Below are positions 32,346 through 41,823 of a stretch of DNA of 64,000 bases, piece after piece. Under the pieces are notes generated by a model. That model searched no databases and was not told the origin of the DNA. It worked only from the letters and a program-made list of their open reading frames with translations. Source of the stretch: Mesorhizobium sp. YC-39 (lineage in GTDB: Bacteria > Pseudomonadota > Alphaproteobacteria > Rhizobiales > Rhizobiaceae); the NCBI RefSeq assembly GCF_025753795.1, contig NZ_JAOWPS010000002.1:124001-188000 (forward strand), in the 5' to 3' direction. How positions within the stretch are numbered: the first letter of the stretch is position 1; each line of letters begins with the position of its first letter. Made by a program: the position numbers and the translations under genes.

Positions 32346-33368
32346 ATGCGCATCCTGATGGTCACCGACGCCTGGCGCCCGCAAGTCAATGGCGTCGTCC
32401 ATACGCTGGAGCGGCTTTCGGAGACTCTGAAATCCTTCGACGTCGAAGCGGACTTCCTGACCCCGAACATCTTTCGCACCTTGCCCTTGCCGACCTATCC
32501 CGACATCAGGCTGGCGCTGACGACGCCGGGCCATGTCGCGCGCCTGATTGCCGAGCGCAAGGCGGATCACATCCACATCGTCACCGAAGGCCCGCTCGGC
32601 ATCATGGCGCGGCGCTACTGCCGCAACACGGGCCGGCCGTTCACGACCAGCTATCACACGCGCTTCCCGGAATATCTGAGCGCGCGGCTGCCCGTGCCGG
32701 AAGCCTGGGCGTATCGCTGGCTTCGCGATTTCCACAATTCCGGCCAAGGCACGCTGGTCGCCACCCAGTCGCTGGCCGACGATCTTGCCGCGCGCGGTTT
32801 CACCAAGCTGAGGCCGTGGACACGCGGCGTCGACACCGATCATTTCCGGCCGGACAAGAGGAAGGATCTGGGTCTCGAGGGACCGATCTTCCTCTGCGTC
32901 GGCCGCGTCGCGATCGAAAAGAACCTGACCGCTTTCCTCGACCTCGAATTGCCGGGCAGCAAGGTGATCGTCGGCGAAGGCCCGGAACTGGCCAAGCTCA
33001 AGGCCAGATATCCCGATGCCCATTTCCTCGGTCACCGCCCGAACGACGAACTGGCCGAAATCTATGCCTCGGCCGATGTCTTCGTCTTCCCCAGCCGCAC
33101 CGACACCTTCGGCAACGTCATCATCGAGGCGCTGGCCAGCGGCACGCCCGTCGCCGCCTATCCGGTCACCGGCCCGATCGACATTGTCGGCGACGGCATT
33201 GGCGGCGCGGTAGCGGATGATTTGCGGCAGGCAGCACTTGCCGCCCTTCACGTCGACCGCGCCGAGGCGCGTCAGCGCGCAATGCGCTACAGCTGGAAAG
33301 CCTGCGCGGAAATGTTTCTCGACACGGTCGAGGAAGCACTGGGCACGACGCGAAAGCTCGCTGCCTGA
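32346..33368 (+). CDS. GT4 family glycosyltransferase (mannosyltransferase MgtA-like)
   Basis: A 340-residue cytoplasmic GT-B enzyme. N-terminal domain starts MRILMVTDAWRPQVNGVVHTL, the typical opening of GDP-mannose-dependent alpha-mannosyltransferases, with ITSYHTRFPEYL-like TTSYHTRFPEYLSARL. The C-terminal nucleotide-sugar domain begins FLCVGRVAIEKNL and ends with the E-x7-E region FPSRTDTFGNVIIEALASGTPVAAYP. It probably adds a sugar to a membrane lipid or polysaccharide. ATG at 32346 has AAGGGG upstream; the frame is open 70 codons further up with no signal. Donor sugar inferred only from resemblance. Confidence 0.87.
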   Translation: MRILMVTDAWRPQVNGVVHTLERLSETLKSFDVEADFLTPNIFRTLPLPTYPDIRLALTTPGHVARLIAERKADHIHIVTEGPLGIMARRYCRNTGRPFTTSYHTRFPEYLSARLPVPEAWAYRWLRDFHNSGQGTLVATQSLADDLAARGFTKLRPWTRGVDTDHFRPDKRKDLGLEGPIFLCVGRVAIEKNLTAFLDLELPGSKVIVGEGPELAKLKARYPDAHFLGHRPNDELAEIYASADVFVFPSRTDTFGNVIIEALASGTPVAAYPVTGPIDIVGDGIGGAVADDLRQAALAALHVDRAEARQRAMRYSWKACAEMFLDTVEEALGTTRKLAA

Positions 33369-33639
33369 CGCCACCTTTGTGGTAGCTCATGATCAACCTT
33401 TGGTCCGCCACGGAACCTTGCGTGCATACGCCACCGCCTAAAGGGGCAGCTTCGGGCTATGGCTATGTCAATTCGGAACTCTACCCAGATCAGGTGATAC
33501 TGAAGTCCCGGACTGTGCGGTTGTACGCTTCCATCCAGCCAATCCATAACGGAGACGCCGCTATCTCACCCCGCTGAAGGCATAGGGTTCCTGATCCTCT
33601 ATCGGCACCAAAATTTACCATTTTTGCCTACTTTGCGGT

Positions 33640-35214
33640 ATGTTCGAAACAACATTGCCCGCCAAACCTGACCATTCCGCGAGCCATTTTATCTGGCTCA
33701 AAGGCTTCTTGCTGTTGGTTGTGCTGGTAGTGGCTTTCTTGCCCGTCATGATCGTCGACATCCCGGCTATGGCGGACTATCCAAATCATCTCGCAAGAAT
33801 GTCGATCCTGATGCGTGCCGGCACGCCCGAGGCCCATCCGTACTATGAAGCCGCCTGGGCACCCTACCCCAACTTGGCCATGGACCTTATTGTCCCATTC
33901 GTTGGACGCTTTATCGGGATCGAGTTAGCGTCAAAGCTCTTCTATCTGGTCTCGCAAATGCTGGTCGTTAGCGGAGCAATGGCCATCGGAGCGGCCGCAC
34001 AAGGGCGTGTGATCATCAGTGGCTTCATTGCATCGCTTTTCCTCTATGCCATGCCTTTCGCTTTCGGGTTCGTGAATTTCGAATTTGCGTTCGGGATAGC
34101 CCTTTGGGCCGTTGCGGTTTGGATTTGGCTCGCAGACAGACCTTTGCCGCAGCGCCTTGCCACCCACGCTGTCTTCGTCGTGGTTTTGTATATCTCTCAC
34201 CTATTTGCGCTTGGCCTGTATGGCGTGGTGGTGGGGCTCTATGAGCTCTCGCGCTGGCCCGAGCATATTGAGAACTGGAAACGCACGGTCTTGCTGGTTG
34301 CCGGAATGGCTGCCCCTGCCATTATAGTTGGAGCCCTTGCGCTCGCCTTTGGCGGCAAAGTGGGTGGCAACGGAACAGAATGGGCCCTGTCGGCAAAGCT
34401 GTTGGCGCTGGTTCAAGTCAATGGCTTCAGCAGATACACGTCCTCAGCCGTGACCGTGGTGCTGATGATTCTCACTTACCTTGTCGTGAAGCACAAGATG
34501 GTCACGGTCTCCCACGCCGGCTACTGGATAGGCTTTGGACTCCTGTGCTTGTTCATTGTCATGCCGTTTCGCGTTGCGGACACGGCCTTTGTCGACGGGC
34601 GCGTTCTCTTGGCGCTTGTTCTGATCCTGCCTGCCTTCATCACGATCAAGCGTCCGCAAGGGGCACGCGGGTTGGTTTTCGTAGCGCTAATGGTTGGCGT
34701 TGTGCTCGCAAACAGCAGCGTCACGATCTGGGCGCAATTGTCGTGCCGCAGCGATTATCGTGCGCTGACAACCGCGTTCGACGACATTCCAATGGGTTCG
34801 CGAATCCTCACTGGTATGGATGGCCCCCCAGAAGACCCGCCATCGGATTTACTTCTTTATCCGATGTACAACGCCGCCGCGCTGGCTGTAGTCACACGCG
34901 ACGCACTGATGCCAACGCTGTTCACCTATCCGGGAAAACAGCCGGTGAGGCCCCGGCCGGAAATAGCGAGCCTGACCGTACCGCAAGGCGGGCCTATCCC
35001 GATGTCGGAACTGGAGGCCTATGCCGCCGGTGCATCCCCACCTGTCGAGGCTGCGTATGCAGCGCATTGGACCCGTGACTTTGACTACTTGCTGGTGATC
35101 GCACCGGGGATTGGCTCATCACGACATAGCAATCTTGAATTGATCGCCACGGGCAAGCAGTTCAAATTATACCGGATCAGGAAGTTGGCCGACACAGACA
35201 CGGAAAGCGGATGA
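33640..35214 (+). CDS. Polytopic membrane protein, possible GT-C-type glycosyltransferase
   Basis: A 524-residue protein with around eleven membrane helices in the first 370 residues and a soluble C-terminal domain. Just after the first helix is MADYPNHLARMSIL, a D-x-PNHLAR loop reminiscent of the acidic first external loop of GT-C transferases. The soluble end has RSDYRALTTAFDDIPMGSRIL and FDYLLVIAPG. Third codon positions are noticeably less GC-rich than in all neighbours, suggesting recent acquisition. A hairpin follows its stop. Likely a role in polysaccharide or lipid glycosylation; no acceptor can be named. Confidence 0.7.
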   Translation: MFETTLPAKPDHSASHFIWLKGFLLLVVLVVAFLPVMIVDIPAMADYPNHLARMSILMRAGTPEAHPYYEAAWAPYPNLAMDLIVPFVGRFIGIELASKLFYLVSQMLVVSGAMAIGAAAQGRVIISGFIASLFLYAMPFAFGFVNFEFAFGIALWAVAVWIWLADRPLPQRLATHAVFVVVLYISHLFALGLYGVVVGLYELSRWPEHIENWKRTVLLVAGMAAPAIIVGALALAFGGKVGGNGTEWALSAKLLALVQVNGFSRYTSSAVTVVLMILTYLVVKHKMVTVSHAGYWIGFGLLCLFIVMPFRVADTAFVDGRVLLALVLILPAFITIKRPQGARGLVFVALMVGVVLANSSVTIWAQLSCRSDYRALTTAFDDIPMGSRILTGMDGPPEDPPSDLLLYPMYNAAALAVVTRDALMPTLFTYPGKQPVRPRPEIASLTVPQGGPIPMSELEAYAAGASPPVEAAYAAHWTRDFDYLLVIAPGIGSSRHSNLELIATGKQFKLYRIRKLADTDTESG

Positions 35215-35320
35215 TGTTCATACCCGCCACTCATTTCACGTCCTGTGCATCCATGCTCAAGCATCAGTCGAAAAGGATCAGACCACTCTATCCCGGTCCG
35301 CCTGAAGACGTGGGCTCCTG

Positions 35321-35336
35321 GTCCCCTATCGGGGAC
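35321..35336. terminator. Short hairpin between convergent genes
   Basis: GTCCCC, loop TATC, GGGGAC is a perfect 6-bp stem just beside the csaA stop codon and about 110 bp after the membrane-protein gene. No long T-run on either strand, so it is a weak candidate terminator. Confidence 0.4.
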
Positions 35337-35337
35337 T

Positions 35338-35697
35338 CTAAAACAACCTTCCTCCATTCGGCACCTTGCGCTCTATGGCACCGAGCACGACGGCGCCCTC
35401 TTCGTCGGGAAAGCCAAGCGTCAGCACTTCCGACATGAACGGCCCGATCTGTCGCGGCGGGAAATTGACCACCGCGAACACCTGCCGGCCGATCAACGTC
35501 TCGGGCGCATAATATTTGGTGATCTGCGCCGACGATTTCTTTACCCCGATGTCGGCGCCGAAATCGATCTTCAGCTTGAATGCCGGCTTGCGCGCTTCGG
35601 GGAACGGCTCGGCCTCGACGATCGTGCCGGCGCGGATATCGACACGATCGAAATCGGCGAAGCTGATCTCGGGCTTGCGCTGGTTATTGGAACTCAT
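35338..35697 (-). CDS. csaA: tRNA-binding protein CsaA
   Basis: A 119-residue OB-fold protein. It opens [37 protein letters not shown] and contains [44 protein letters not shown], the family's signature order. CsaA is a dimeric tRNA-binding, export-related chaperone. It follows the YbjN gene with only 6 bp between stop and start, so the two form a small operon on the minus strand. Confidence 0.92.
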   Translation of the reverse strand: MSSNNQRKPEISFADFDRVDIRAGTIVEAEPFPEARKPAFKLKIDFGADIGVKKSSAQITKYYAPETLIGRQVFAVVNFPPRQIGPFMSEVLTLGFPDEEGAVVLGAIERKVPNGGRLF

Positions 35698-35703
35698 CGA
35701 GGA

Positions 35704-36204
35704 TCAGGCGTTTCCGTAGGTCTCGAACAGGACGCCGGCCAGCGCATCCTTGGCCGAGGTTCCCGACCAGACGACGAACTGGAAGGACTGGAAATAGCAC
35801 TCACAGGCCTCCAGCGCCGACGACAGCAGCACCTCGACCTGCTGGCTCGACGGCTCGACCCCGCCGGCGAGCAGCAGCGACTGGCGGAACATGATCGCGC
35901 CTTCCTGCTCCCAGAGGTCGAAATGGCCGAACAGCATCTGCTCATTGATCAGCGAAAGCAGCCGCATCACTTCGAGCGCACGCGCCTCCGGCACCTTGAT
36001 GTCGAAGGCGCAGGCCAGATGCAGCGCCTCGAAATCCTCCATCCAAGAGAATGAAACGTGATAGTCGGTCCAGCTTCCGGCAACCGAGATCGAAATCTCG
36101 TCGTCGCCGGCCCGCTCGAAGGACCAGTCGTTGTTGTGAGCCACCTGCTCGATGACATCCACCGGATGGATTTCGCGGGAGAATTCGAGTTCGAGAAGTT
36201 CCAT
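35704..36204 (-). CDS. YbjN domain-containing protein
   Basis: A 166-residue acidic protein of the YbjN family: a helix-strand opening (FSREIHPVDVIEQVAHNNDWSFERAGDDEISISV), WTDYHVSFSWMEDFEALHLACAFDIKVP, then LSLINEQMLFGHFDLWEQEGAIMFRQSLLL and a C-terminal helix ECYFQSFQFVVWSGTSAKDAL. These are type III secretion chaperone-like folds of unknown role, linked with motility and stress in enterobacteria. I use the ATG at 36204; a TTG one codon earlier is less likely. It is co-transcribed with csaA. Confidence 0.85.
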   Translation of the reverse strand: MELLELEFSREIHPVDVIEQVAHNNDWSFERAGDDEISISVAGSWTDYHVSFSWMEDFEALHLACAFDIKVPEARALEVMRLLSLINEQMLFGHFDLWEQEGAIMFRQSLLLAGGVEPSSQQVEVLLSSALEACECYFQSFQFVVWSGTSAKDALAGVLFETYGNA

Positions 36205-36536
36205 CAATGCTTCCTGTCGTTCTGAGGAGCGCCTTCACACGCTCCGCGGGAGGGCACACACAACGAACAATCCTGTCTAGAACTCGGACGGCCAGGACTT
36301 CTCAACGCAAAGACCCCTGACCGGACCCCACCGCCCGGCGCATGACCCTGCTCCGAATCATGCAACAAATTCAGTCTATTGATCGGGAGTCGCGTGACCA
36401 GCCCAATTTTTCGCACTGCGTTATCAGCATGTGGAAAGGCACTGTCACAAAGATTCACGCAATGCCGGTAAGCGATTCACGACAAAGCACTTTTTGCGAT
36501 GGCGCTTTGTGGAAAAGTTTAACGAATATTTTTTGA
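36205..36536. promoter_or_regulatory. Control region with four GANTC sites upstream of the YbjN-csaA operon
   Basis: About 330 bp without a gene. GANTC, the CcrM methylation target of alphaproteobacteria, occurs at 36355-36359, 36387-36391, 36452-36456 and 36474-36478, far above the roughly 1 per 256 bp expected by chance. A promoter for the minus-strand YbjN gene lies here. Near the right end the DNA is AT-rich (ATATTTTTTGATTATTTTTTTGG), following the UbiK gene stop. Cell-cycle control by CcrM is a possible reading. Confidence 0.4.
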
Positions 36537-36839
36537 TTATTTTTTTGGACGGGGCTTGGCCCCGGTGGCAGGCGCGGCCTGTCCGGTCAATTCGGCCAGT
36601 TTGGCCTCGAGTGCTTCGATGCGGGCAGCAAGGCGGGTGTTTTCTTCCCTGGCCTTCACCGCCATATCGCGGGCTGCCTCGAACTCCTCGCGCTGCACCA
36701 ACTCCATGGAGTTGAGAATGCGCTCGGCCTGCCCCTTGAAGGCGGTCTCCACTTCGCGCCGCACCCCTTGCGCGGCACCCGCGGCGTCAGTCATCAGCTT
36801 GGCGAATTCATCGAGAATGCGGTTCGGTCCGGTCGACAT
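36537..36839 (-). CDS. ubiK: Ubiquinone biosynthesis accessory factor UbiK family (YqiC/BMFP)
   Basis: A 100-residue, mostly coiled-coil protein: MSTGPNRILDEFAKLMTDAAGAAQG, helix VETAFKGQAERILNSMELVQREEFEAARDMAVKAREEN, then a leucine-rich coiled coil (TRLAARIEALEAKLAEL) and a basic tail. This is the UbiK/BMFP membrane-fusogenic family, which helps assemble the soluble ubiquinone-biosynthesis complex. The ATG at 36839 has CGAGGA upstream. It is divergent from lgt. Confidence 0.85.
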   Translation of the reverse strand: MSTGPNRILDEFAKLMTDAAGAAQGVRREVETAFKGQAERILNSMELVQREEFEAARDMAVKAREENTRLAARIEALEAKLAELTGQAAPATGAKPRPKK

Positions 36840-36970
36840 GGCAAATCCTCGCTTGCTCGAATTGACGTAGTGGCGCACGGCGCCGAATGCAAGCATGGGC
36901 TTGCCTTGACCGTGCCAAAACCCTGCCGCATGGTCCGCGCCCGAACGCGATCGCAACCGGGAGATCCTTG

Positions 36971-37825
36971 TTGAGCCAACACCTTATGCTGCCGCTGGCC
37001 GCCCTGCCCTTCCCCAATATCGACCCGGTCATTGTCCAGATCGGGCCGTTGGCGGTGCATTGGTATGGCGTCGGCTACATCGTCGGCATTCTCTTCGCCT
37101 GGTGGTACGCCAAGCGGCTTGTCACCAACAAAAGCCTCTGGCCCGACGGCACCTTGCCGATGAAGCCCGAGGATCTCGACGATTTCATCGTCTGGGCCGC
37201 CATCGGCGTGGTGCTTGGCGGACGCACCGGCTACGTGCTGTTTTACGATCTGCCGCGCTACATTGCGCACCCGCTGGATATCTTTGCCGTCTGGCAGGGC
37301 GGCATGTCGTTTCATGGCGGCTTGCTCGGCGTCATCCTCGCCATGACGTTGTTCTCCTGGTCGCGCGGCATCCGCACCTGGTCGCTGTTCGACGTGGTGG
37401 CGGCCGGCGTACCGGTCGGCCTAGGCCTTGTCCGCGTCGCCAATTTCATCAATTCAGAACTCTGGGGCAGACCGACCGACGTGCCCTGGGCTGTCGAATT
37501 CCCCAATGGCGGGCCATTTTCGCGCCATCCGAGCCAGATCTACGAGGCGTTGCTCGAGGGCCTTGTGCTGTTCCTGGTCCTGCGCTTTCTCACCCATTCC
37601 AGGCTCAAGCTGAAGACGCCGCGCTTCGTCGGCGGCGCCTTCATTTGCGGCTACGGTCTCTCGCGCATCTTTGTCGAGTTCTTCCGCGAGCCCGATCAGC
37701 AGCTTGGCTATCTCCTCGGTACCAACTGGCTGACCATGGGTATGATCCTTTCCACGCCTATGGTGCTGGCAGGCATCTGGGCGATGGCGACGGCGAAACC
37801 GATGACACAGCCGCAGCCGGCATGA
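36971..37825 (+). CDS. lgt: Prolipoprotein diacylglyceryl transferase
   Basis: Inner-membrane enzyme of 284 residues that transfers diacylglycerol from phosphatidylglycerol to the lipobox cysteine of prolipoproteins. Seven membrane helices; the catalytic-side motif [12 protein letters not shown] near residue 117, the arginine-rich [16 protein letters not shown], and [13 protein letters not shown] are typical, as is the closing [18 protein letters not shown] chose TTG at 36971, seven bases after GGGAG; an internal ATG at 36986 would lose only five residues. The stop overlaps the ATG of midA by 4 bases (ATGA), so these are coupled. Confidence 0.93.
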   Translation: MSQHLMLPLAALPFPNIDPVIVQIGPLAVHWYGVGYIVGILFAWWYAKRLVTNKSLWPDGTLPMKPEDLDDFIVWAAIGVVLGGRTGYVLFYDLPRYIAHPLDIFAVWQGGMSFHGGLLGVILAMTLFSWSRGIRTWSLFDVVAAGVPVGLGLVRVANFINSELWGRPTDVPWAVEFPNGGPFSRHPSQIYEALLEGLVLFLVLRFLTHSRLKLKTPRFVGGAFICGYGLSRIFVEFFREPDQQLGYLLGTNWLTMGMILSTPMVLAGIWAMATAKPMTQPQPA

Positions 37826-38910
37826 CACGGTTGAAAACCCGCATCGCCGAGCTGATCGATGCGGTAGGTCCCATTCCCGTCAGCGAATATATGGCGCTTT
37901 GCCTGTTCGACCCTGAGGACGGCTATTACACGACACGCGAGCCGTTCGGCGCCGCCGGCGACTTCGTCACCGCGCCGGAGATCAGCCAGATGTTCGGCGA
38001 GCTGGTCGCCATCTGGCTCTACGAAGCCTGGCGGGCGACGGGCCGGCCGCTGCCGGTCACCATTGCCGAGATCGGCCCCGGCCGCGGCACGTTGATGAAG
38101 GATATGCTGCGCACCCTTTCGCGGCTCGACACGGCGCTGACCGCCGGCGCTTCATTCGCCATGATCGAGACCAGCCCGCGGCTGGCGGAAATCCAAAAAC
38201 AGACGCTTGCCGGCACATCGGCCACTATTCGTTGGCATGAAACCATCGATACGCTGCCGCGAACCCCGCTGCTCATCGTCGGCAATGAATTGTTCGACGC
38301 AGTGCCCATGCGCCAGTTCGTCCGCGCCGGCACAGGCTGGCGCGAACGGATGATCGGGCTCGACGACGCGGGCGAATTGCGCTTTTTCGCCGGCGCCGGC
38401 TCGGTCGATCCAACGCTGCTGCCGGGTGATGCCGAAGAGGCCCCGCAAGGCGCGATCGCCGAGATCGCGCCGGCCCGCGCCGCCTTGATGGCGACCATCT
38501 CCGAACGAGTGGCCCGGCTTGGCGGCGCCGGCCTGTTCCTCGACTATGGCCATCTCCAGCCGGGGATCGGCGATACGTTGCAGGCCTTGCGCAAGCACGA
38601 TCACGAACATGTGCTGGCCAATCCCGGCGAGGCCGATCTCACCGCCCATGTCGATTTCGCTGCCCTCGCTGCCATCGTCCGGGCGCATGGCCTTGACGCC
38701 CATCTCGCCACGCAAGGTGAATTCCTGGTGAGGATGGGGCTTCTCGAACGTGCCGGCCGGCTCGGCGCCAATGCCAATGAGGCGGCCCGTGAAAAGATCG
38801 CCAGCGACGTCGACCGCCTCGCCGGCCCGCAAGCCATGGGCGAACTCTTCAAGGCACTGGCCATCCTGCCCACCGGCATAGCAGTTCCGCCCTTTCCACC
38901 AGCGGATTGA
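37822..38910 (+). CDS. MidA/NDUFAF7-family SAM-dependent methyltransferase
   Basis: A 362-residue protein with the MidA layout. It begins [56 protein letters not shown] in pieces typical of the family, followed by the SAM-binding glycine loop [17 protein letters not shown] and a conserved [12 protein letters not shown]. Eukaryotic NDUFAF7 methylates an arginine of complex I; bacterial MidA proteins probably act in complex I assembly. It is translationally coupled to lgt. C-terminus normal. Substrate inferred. Confidence 0.88.
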   Translation: MTRLKTRIAELIDAVGPIPVSEYMALCLFDPEDGYYTTREPFGAAGDFVTAPEISQMFGELVAIWLYEAWRATGRPLPVTIAEIGPGRGTLMKDMLRTLSRLDTALTAGASFAMIETSPRLAEIQKQTLAGTSATIRWHETIDTLPRTPLLIVGNELFDAVPMRQFVRAGTGWRERMIGLDDAGELRFFAGAGSVDPTLLPGDAEEAPQGAIAEIAPARAALMATISERVARLGGAGLFLDYGHLQPGIGDTLQALRKHDHEHVLANPGEADLTAHVDFAALAAIVRAHGLDAHLATQGEFLVRMGLLERAGRLGANANEAAREKIASDVDRLAGPQAMGELFKALAILPTGIAVPPFPPAD

Positions 38911-39033
38911 CTTTTCACTATCGCCTCTCCCACTCTCCTGACCTGCCGTTCACTTTGGATTGCCGCCCGACTTTACTGCCGCCCGATCTCACTGCCGCTT
39001 GACGAAATCGCCCGCACGGACAACAACGCCCGC

Positions 39034-39828
39034 ATGTTGAATCAGGCCAAACCGGATCCCGTTCGGTCACCCTCGCTGGAAAAGGCGCGGGCGCAAGGCA
39101 TTCGCCACGGCTATTTCACGCGCGTTGGCGGCGTCTCCGGCGGCATCTATCAGGGCCTCAACATCGGCACCGGCTCGAGCGACGACCAGACATTGGTCGC
39201 GGAGAACCGTCGCCGCGTCGCCGACTGGATGGGCGTGCCAGCCAGCCATCTCTTGACAGCCCACCAGATCCATTCACCCGACGTCGTCGTCCCCAGGGAG
39301 CCTTTTTCCGGCGAGCGGCCGAGGGCCGACGCCATTGTCACCGACCGGCCGGGCATCGCCATTGGCGCCTCGACCGCCGATTGCGGACCGGTCCTGTTCG
39401 CGGATGCCGAGGCGCGCATTATCGGCGCCGCACACGCCGGCTGGAAGGGCGCCTTCACGGGCGTTCTGGAAAATACCATTGCCGCGATGGAAGGCCTCGG
39501 CGCCCGGCGCGAGCGCATCGTTGCGGTTCTGGGCCCTTCCATCAGCCCTGACAATTACGAAGTCGGACCGGAATTCATCGCCCGCTTCATCGAGGCCGAT
39601 GCCGGCAATGCCAGCTATTTCGTGCCCTCGGCGAAATCGGGACATGCAATGTTCGACCTCAATCGCTACACAGTCGATCGGCTTGCCAAGGCCGGCGTGA
39701 CGGCCGAGGGGCTCGGGCGCTGCACCTACGCCGAGGAGGATCTGTTCTATTCCTACCGACGCACCACGCATCGCAAGGAACCGGATTACGGGCGGCAGAT
39801 TTCGGCAATTGTTTTGGAGAAAGAGTAA
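39034..39828 (+). CDS. pgeF: Peptidoglycan editing factor PgeF (YfiH/LACC1 family)
   Basis: A 264-residue enzyme of the multicopper-oxidase-unrelated YfiH family, which removes wrong amino acids from peptidoglycan precursors and has zinc-dependent hydrolase activity on nucleosides. Zinc ligands are visible: His in LLTAHQIHSPDVV, Cys in ASTADCGPVLFAD, His in GAAHAGWKGAF. The C-terminus has FYSYRRTTHRKEPDYGRQISAI. It starts with ATG at 39034 after a 123-bp gap, and its TAA overlaps the next start by one base (TAATG). Confidence 0.92.
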   Translation: MLNQAKPDPVRSPSLEKARAQGIRHGYFTRVGGVSGGIYQGLNIGTGSSDDQTLVAENRRRVADWMGVPASHLLTAHQIHSPDVVVPREPFSGERPRADAIVTDRPGIAIGASTADCGPVLFADAEARIIGAAHAGWKGAFTGVLENTIAAMEGLGARRERIVAVLGPSISPDNYEVGPEFIARFIEADAGNASYFVPSAKSGHAMFDLNRYTVDRLAKAGVTAEGLGRCTYAEEDLFYSYRRTTHRKEPDYGRQISAIVLEKE

Positions 39829-40979
39829 TGGCGTTGCATTTCGAACGGTCGGAATTTGACGCGCGGCGCGACCGGCTGATGATCGAACTCGCCGAGAAGA
39901 AGCTCGACGCCGTCCTGCTGTTCGCGCAGGAGAGCATGTATTGGCTCACCGGCTACGACACCTTCGGTTTCTGCTTCTTCCAGTGCCTGGTGGTGAAGGC
40001 CGACGGCTCGATGGTCCTGCTCACACGCTCGGCCGATCTGCGCCAGGCGCGCCACACCTCCATCATCGACAATATCGTGCTGTGGACGGACCGCGACGGC
40101 GCCAATCCGGCGATTGACCTGCGCAATCTGCTCAACGAGCTCGACCTGCTCGGTGCCCGCATCGGCGTCGAATACGACACCCACGGCCTGACCGCCTACA
40201 ATGGCCGCCGCCTGGACGAGCAATTGCAGACCTTTGGCCAGATCGCCGACGCGTCCGGCATCGTCAGCCGGCTGCGCCTGTTCAAGAGCCCGGCAGAGAT
40301 CGCCAAGGCGGAGAAGGCGGCAAATCTCGCCGACGACGCGCTGGACGCGGCCCTGCCGCTGATCAAGCAGGGCGGCGACGAAGCCTTGATCCTGGCCGCC
40401 ATGCAGGGCGCGGTCTTCGCCGGCGGCGGTGATTATCCGGCCAACGAGTTCATCATCGGTTCCGGCACGGACGCGCTGCTTTGCCGCTACAAGGCCGGAC
40501 GCCGCAAACTGACCAAGAACGACCAGTTGACGCTCGAATGGGCCGGCGTCTTCCACCACTATCATGCCCCGATGATGCGCACCGTACTGACCGGCAAGGT
40601 ATCGAAGCGTCACCAGGAGCTTTTCGATGCCGCGCGCGCGGCACTTTTAGCCGTCGAAAAGGCGCTGACGCCGGGAAATAGCTTTGGCGACGTGTTCGAC
40701 GCCCATGCCCGCATGCTGGAAGCCCACAACCTGACCAAGCACCGGCTGAACGCCTGCGGCTATTCGGTCGGCGCCCGCTTCACGCCGTCCTGGATGGACA
40801 TGCCAATGTTCTATCAGGGCAATCCCGAACCGATCGCGCCCAACATGACGCTGTTCGCCCATATGATCATCATGGATTCGGAAACGGAGACCGCGATGAC
40901 GCTTGGCCGCACCTATCTGACCACCGAATCGCAGCCGAAGCCGCTGTCTCGCCATGATCTCGACTTGATCGTGCAGTGA
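39828..40979 (+). CDS. M24-family (creatinase/ectoine-hydrolase-like) protein without the usual metal ligands
   Basis: A 383-residue pita-bread-fold protein. The creatinase N-domain (1-160) includes SMYWLTGYDTFGF. In the catalytic domain the places where metallo-M24 enzymes bind two metals are changed: LTLEWAGVFHHYHAPMMRT lacks both expected Asp, CGYSVGARFTPSW lacks the GHGIG histidine, and AHMIIMDS lacks the Glu. This agrees with metal-free creatinase or ectoine hydrolase (DoeA/EutD), whose GYSLGARFTPSW segment is very close. Function may be hydrolysis of an amidine or cyclic amide. Its start is coupled to the pgeF stop (TAATG). Confidence 0.82.
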   Translation: MALHFERSEFDARRDRLMIELAEKKLDAVLLFAQESMYWLTGYDTFGFCFFQCLVVKADGSMVLLTRSADLRQARHTSIIDNIVLWTDRDGANPAIDLRNLLNELDLLGARIGVEYDTHGLTAYNGRRLDEQLQTFGQIADASGIVSRLRLFKSPAEIAKAEKAANLADDALDAALPLIKQGGDEALILAAMQGAVFAGGGDYPANEFIIGSGTDALLCRYKAGRRKLTKNDQLTLEWAGVFHHYHAPMMRTVLTGKVSKRHQELFDAARAALLAVEKALTPGNSFGDVFDAHARMLEAHNLTKHRLNACGYSVGARFTPSWMDMPMFYQGNPEPIAPNMTLFAHMIIMDSETETAMTLGRTYLTTESQPKPLSRHDLDLIVQ

Positions 40980-41015
40980 ATCCATAATGGGGGTGGTCAT
41001 CGGAGTTTCAGGCAA

Positions 41016-41630
41016 ATGAGACGATCGCATGTGACGACCGTGTCATTGCTCGCGGCGCTTGCACTGGCCGCCTGCACCAATGCCAAGGACGTTCTCGAGC
41101 CCTCGGCCATCGCCCCGCAATCGACACAGTCCGTGGCTGGAGGCGGCACGACACCCCCGGCAACCGCCGCGCAGCCTGCCGCAACCGCACAGCCCTCGGC
41201 CACCCCCGCGCCAGCCACGGCGCCGACCGTGCCGTCCGCCAAGAGCGCCTCCGCCATCGCGAGAACCCGCCTGCAAGTGGCGCCGATCGTCGGCGCCTCG
41301 GTGGAAGCGGCGACGCCATTGACCGCGGAGCTTCAGACGCGCGCCAAGCAACGCGGCATCACGCTTGCCGGCAGCACCGACCAGACCGCCACCCATGTGC
41401 TGAAAGGCTATTTCTCGACGATGTCGGAGGGCAAGGACACCACCGTCATCTATGTCTGGGACGTCTATGACCCCTCGGGCAACCGGCTGCATCGCATCAA
41501 CGGCCAGCAGAAGGCGCCCTCGGCCGATGGCGCCGAAGGTTGGGCGGCGGTCGCGCCGGCGACCATGCAGTCGATCGCCGATCAGACGATCGACCAGTTC
41601 GCCGCATGGCTTGGCGGGCAAGCGGGCTGA
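41016..41630 (+). CDS. Lipoprotein with Ala/Pro/Thr-rich linker, function unknown
   Basis: A 204-residue lipoprotein: signal peptide ending in lipobox LALAAC (Cys near residue 20), a low-complexity stretch (about 30-80; PATAAQPAATAQPSATPAPA), then a beta-rich domain with ARTRLQVAPIVGASVEAATPLTAELQTRAKQRGITLAG, TATHVLKGYFSTMSEGKDTTVIYVWDVYDPSGNRLHRINGQQKAP. The C-terminal domain resembles the lipoprotein class that accompanies envelope assembly factors. It follows the M24 gene by 36 bp. Its lipidation would need lgt, encoded 3 kb upstream. Specific role unknown. Confidence 0.78.
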   Translation: MRRSHVTTVSLLAALALAACTNAKDVLEPSAIAPQSTQSVAGGGTTPPATAAQPAATAQPSATPAPATAPTVPSAKSASAIARTRLQVAPIVGASVEAATPLTAELQTRAKQRGITLAGSTDQTATHVLKGYFSTMSEGKDTTVIYVWDVYDPSGNRLHRINGQQKAPSADGAEGWAAVAPATMQSIADQTIDQFAAWLGGQAG

Positions 41631-41823
41631 CAGGGTGCCGGCTGACGGCATGCCAGCCTCAGTCCTGTCATGTTGCCGGCTTTCATCGCTGTAAACGTTT
41701 ATTGAGATTAGCCGGCGGATTCCCGATCACGACGCTTGCAATACCGGCACGGGCCGCTAAAAGCCCGACTAAGAGGCTCAAGCCGAGTCTGTTAGGATCT
41801 CCATCCTTCGCCAGGAACGGTGC

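Noticed and set aside
37060..38910. A 616-codon frame ending with the MidA protein
   Set aside because: The first 250 codons are a frame-shifted reading of lgt; the true start overlaps the lgt stop at 37822.
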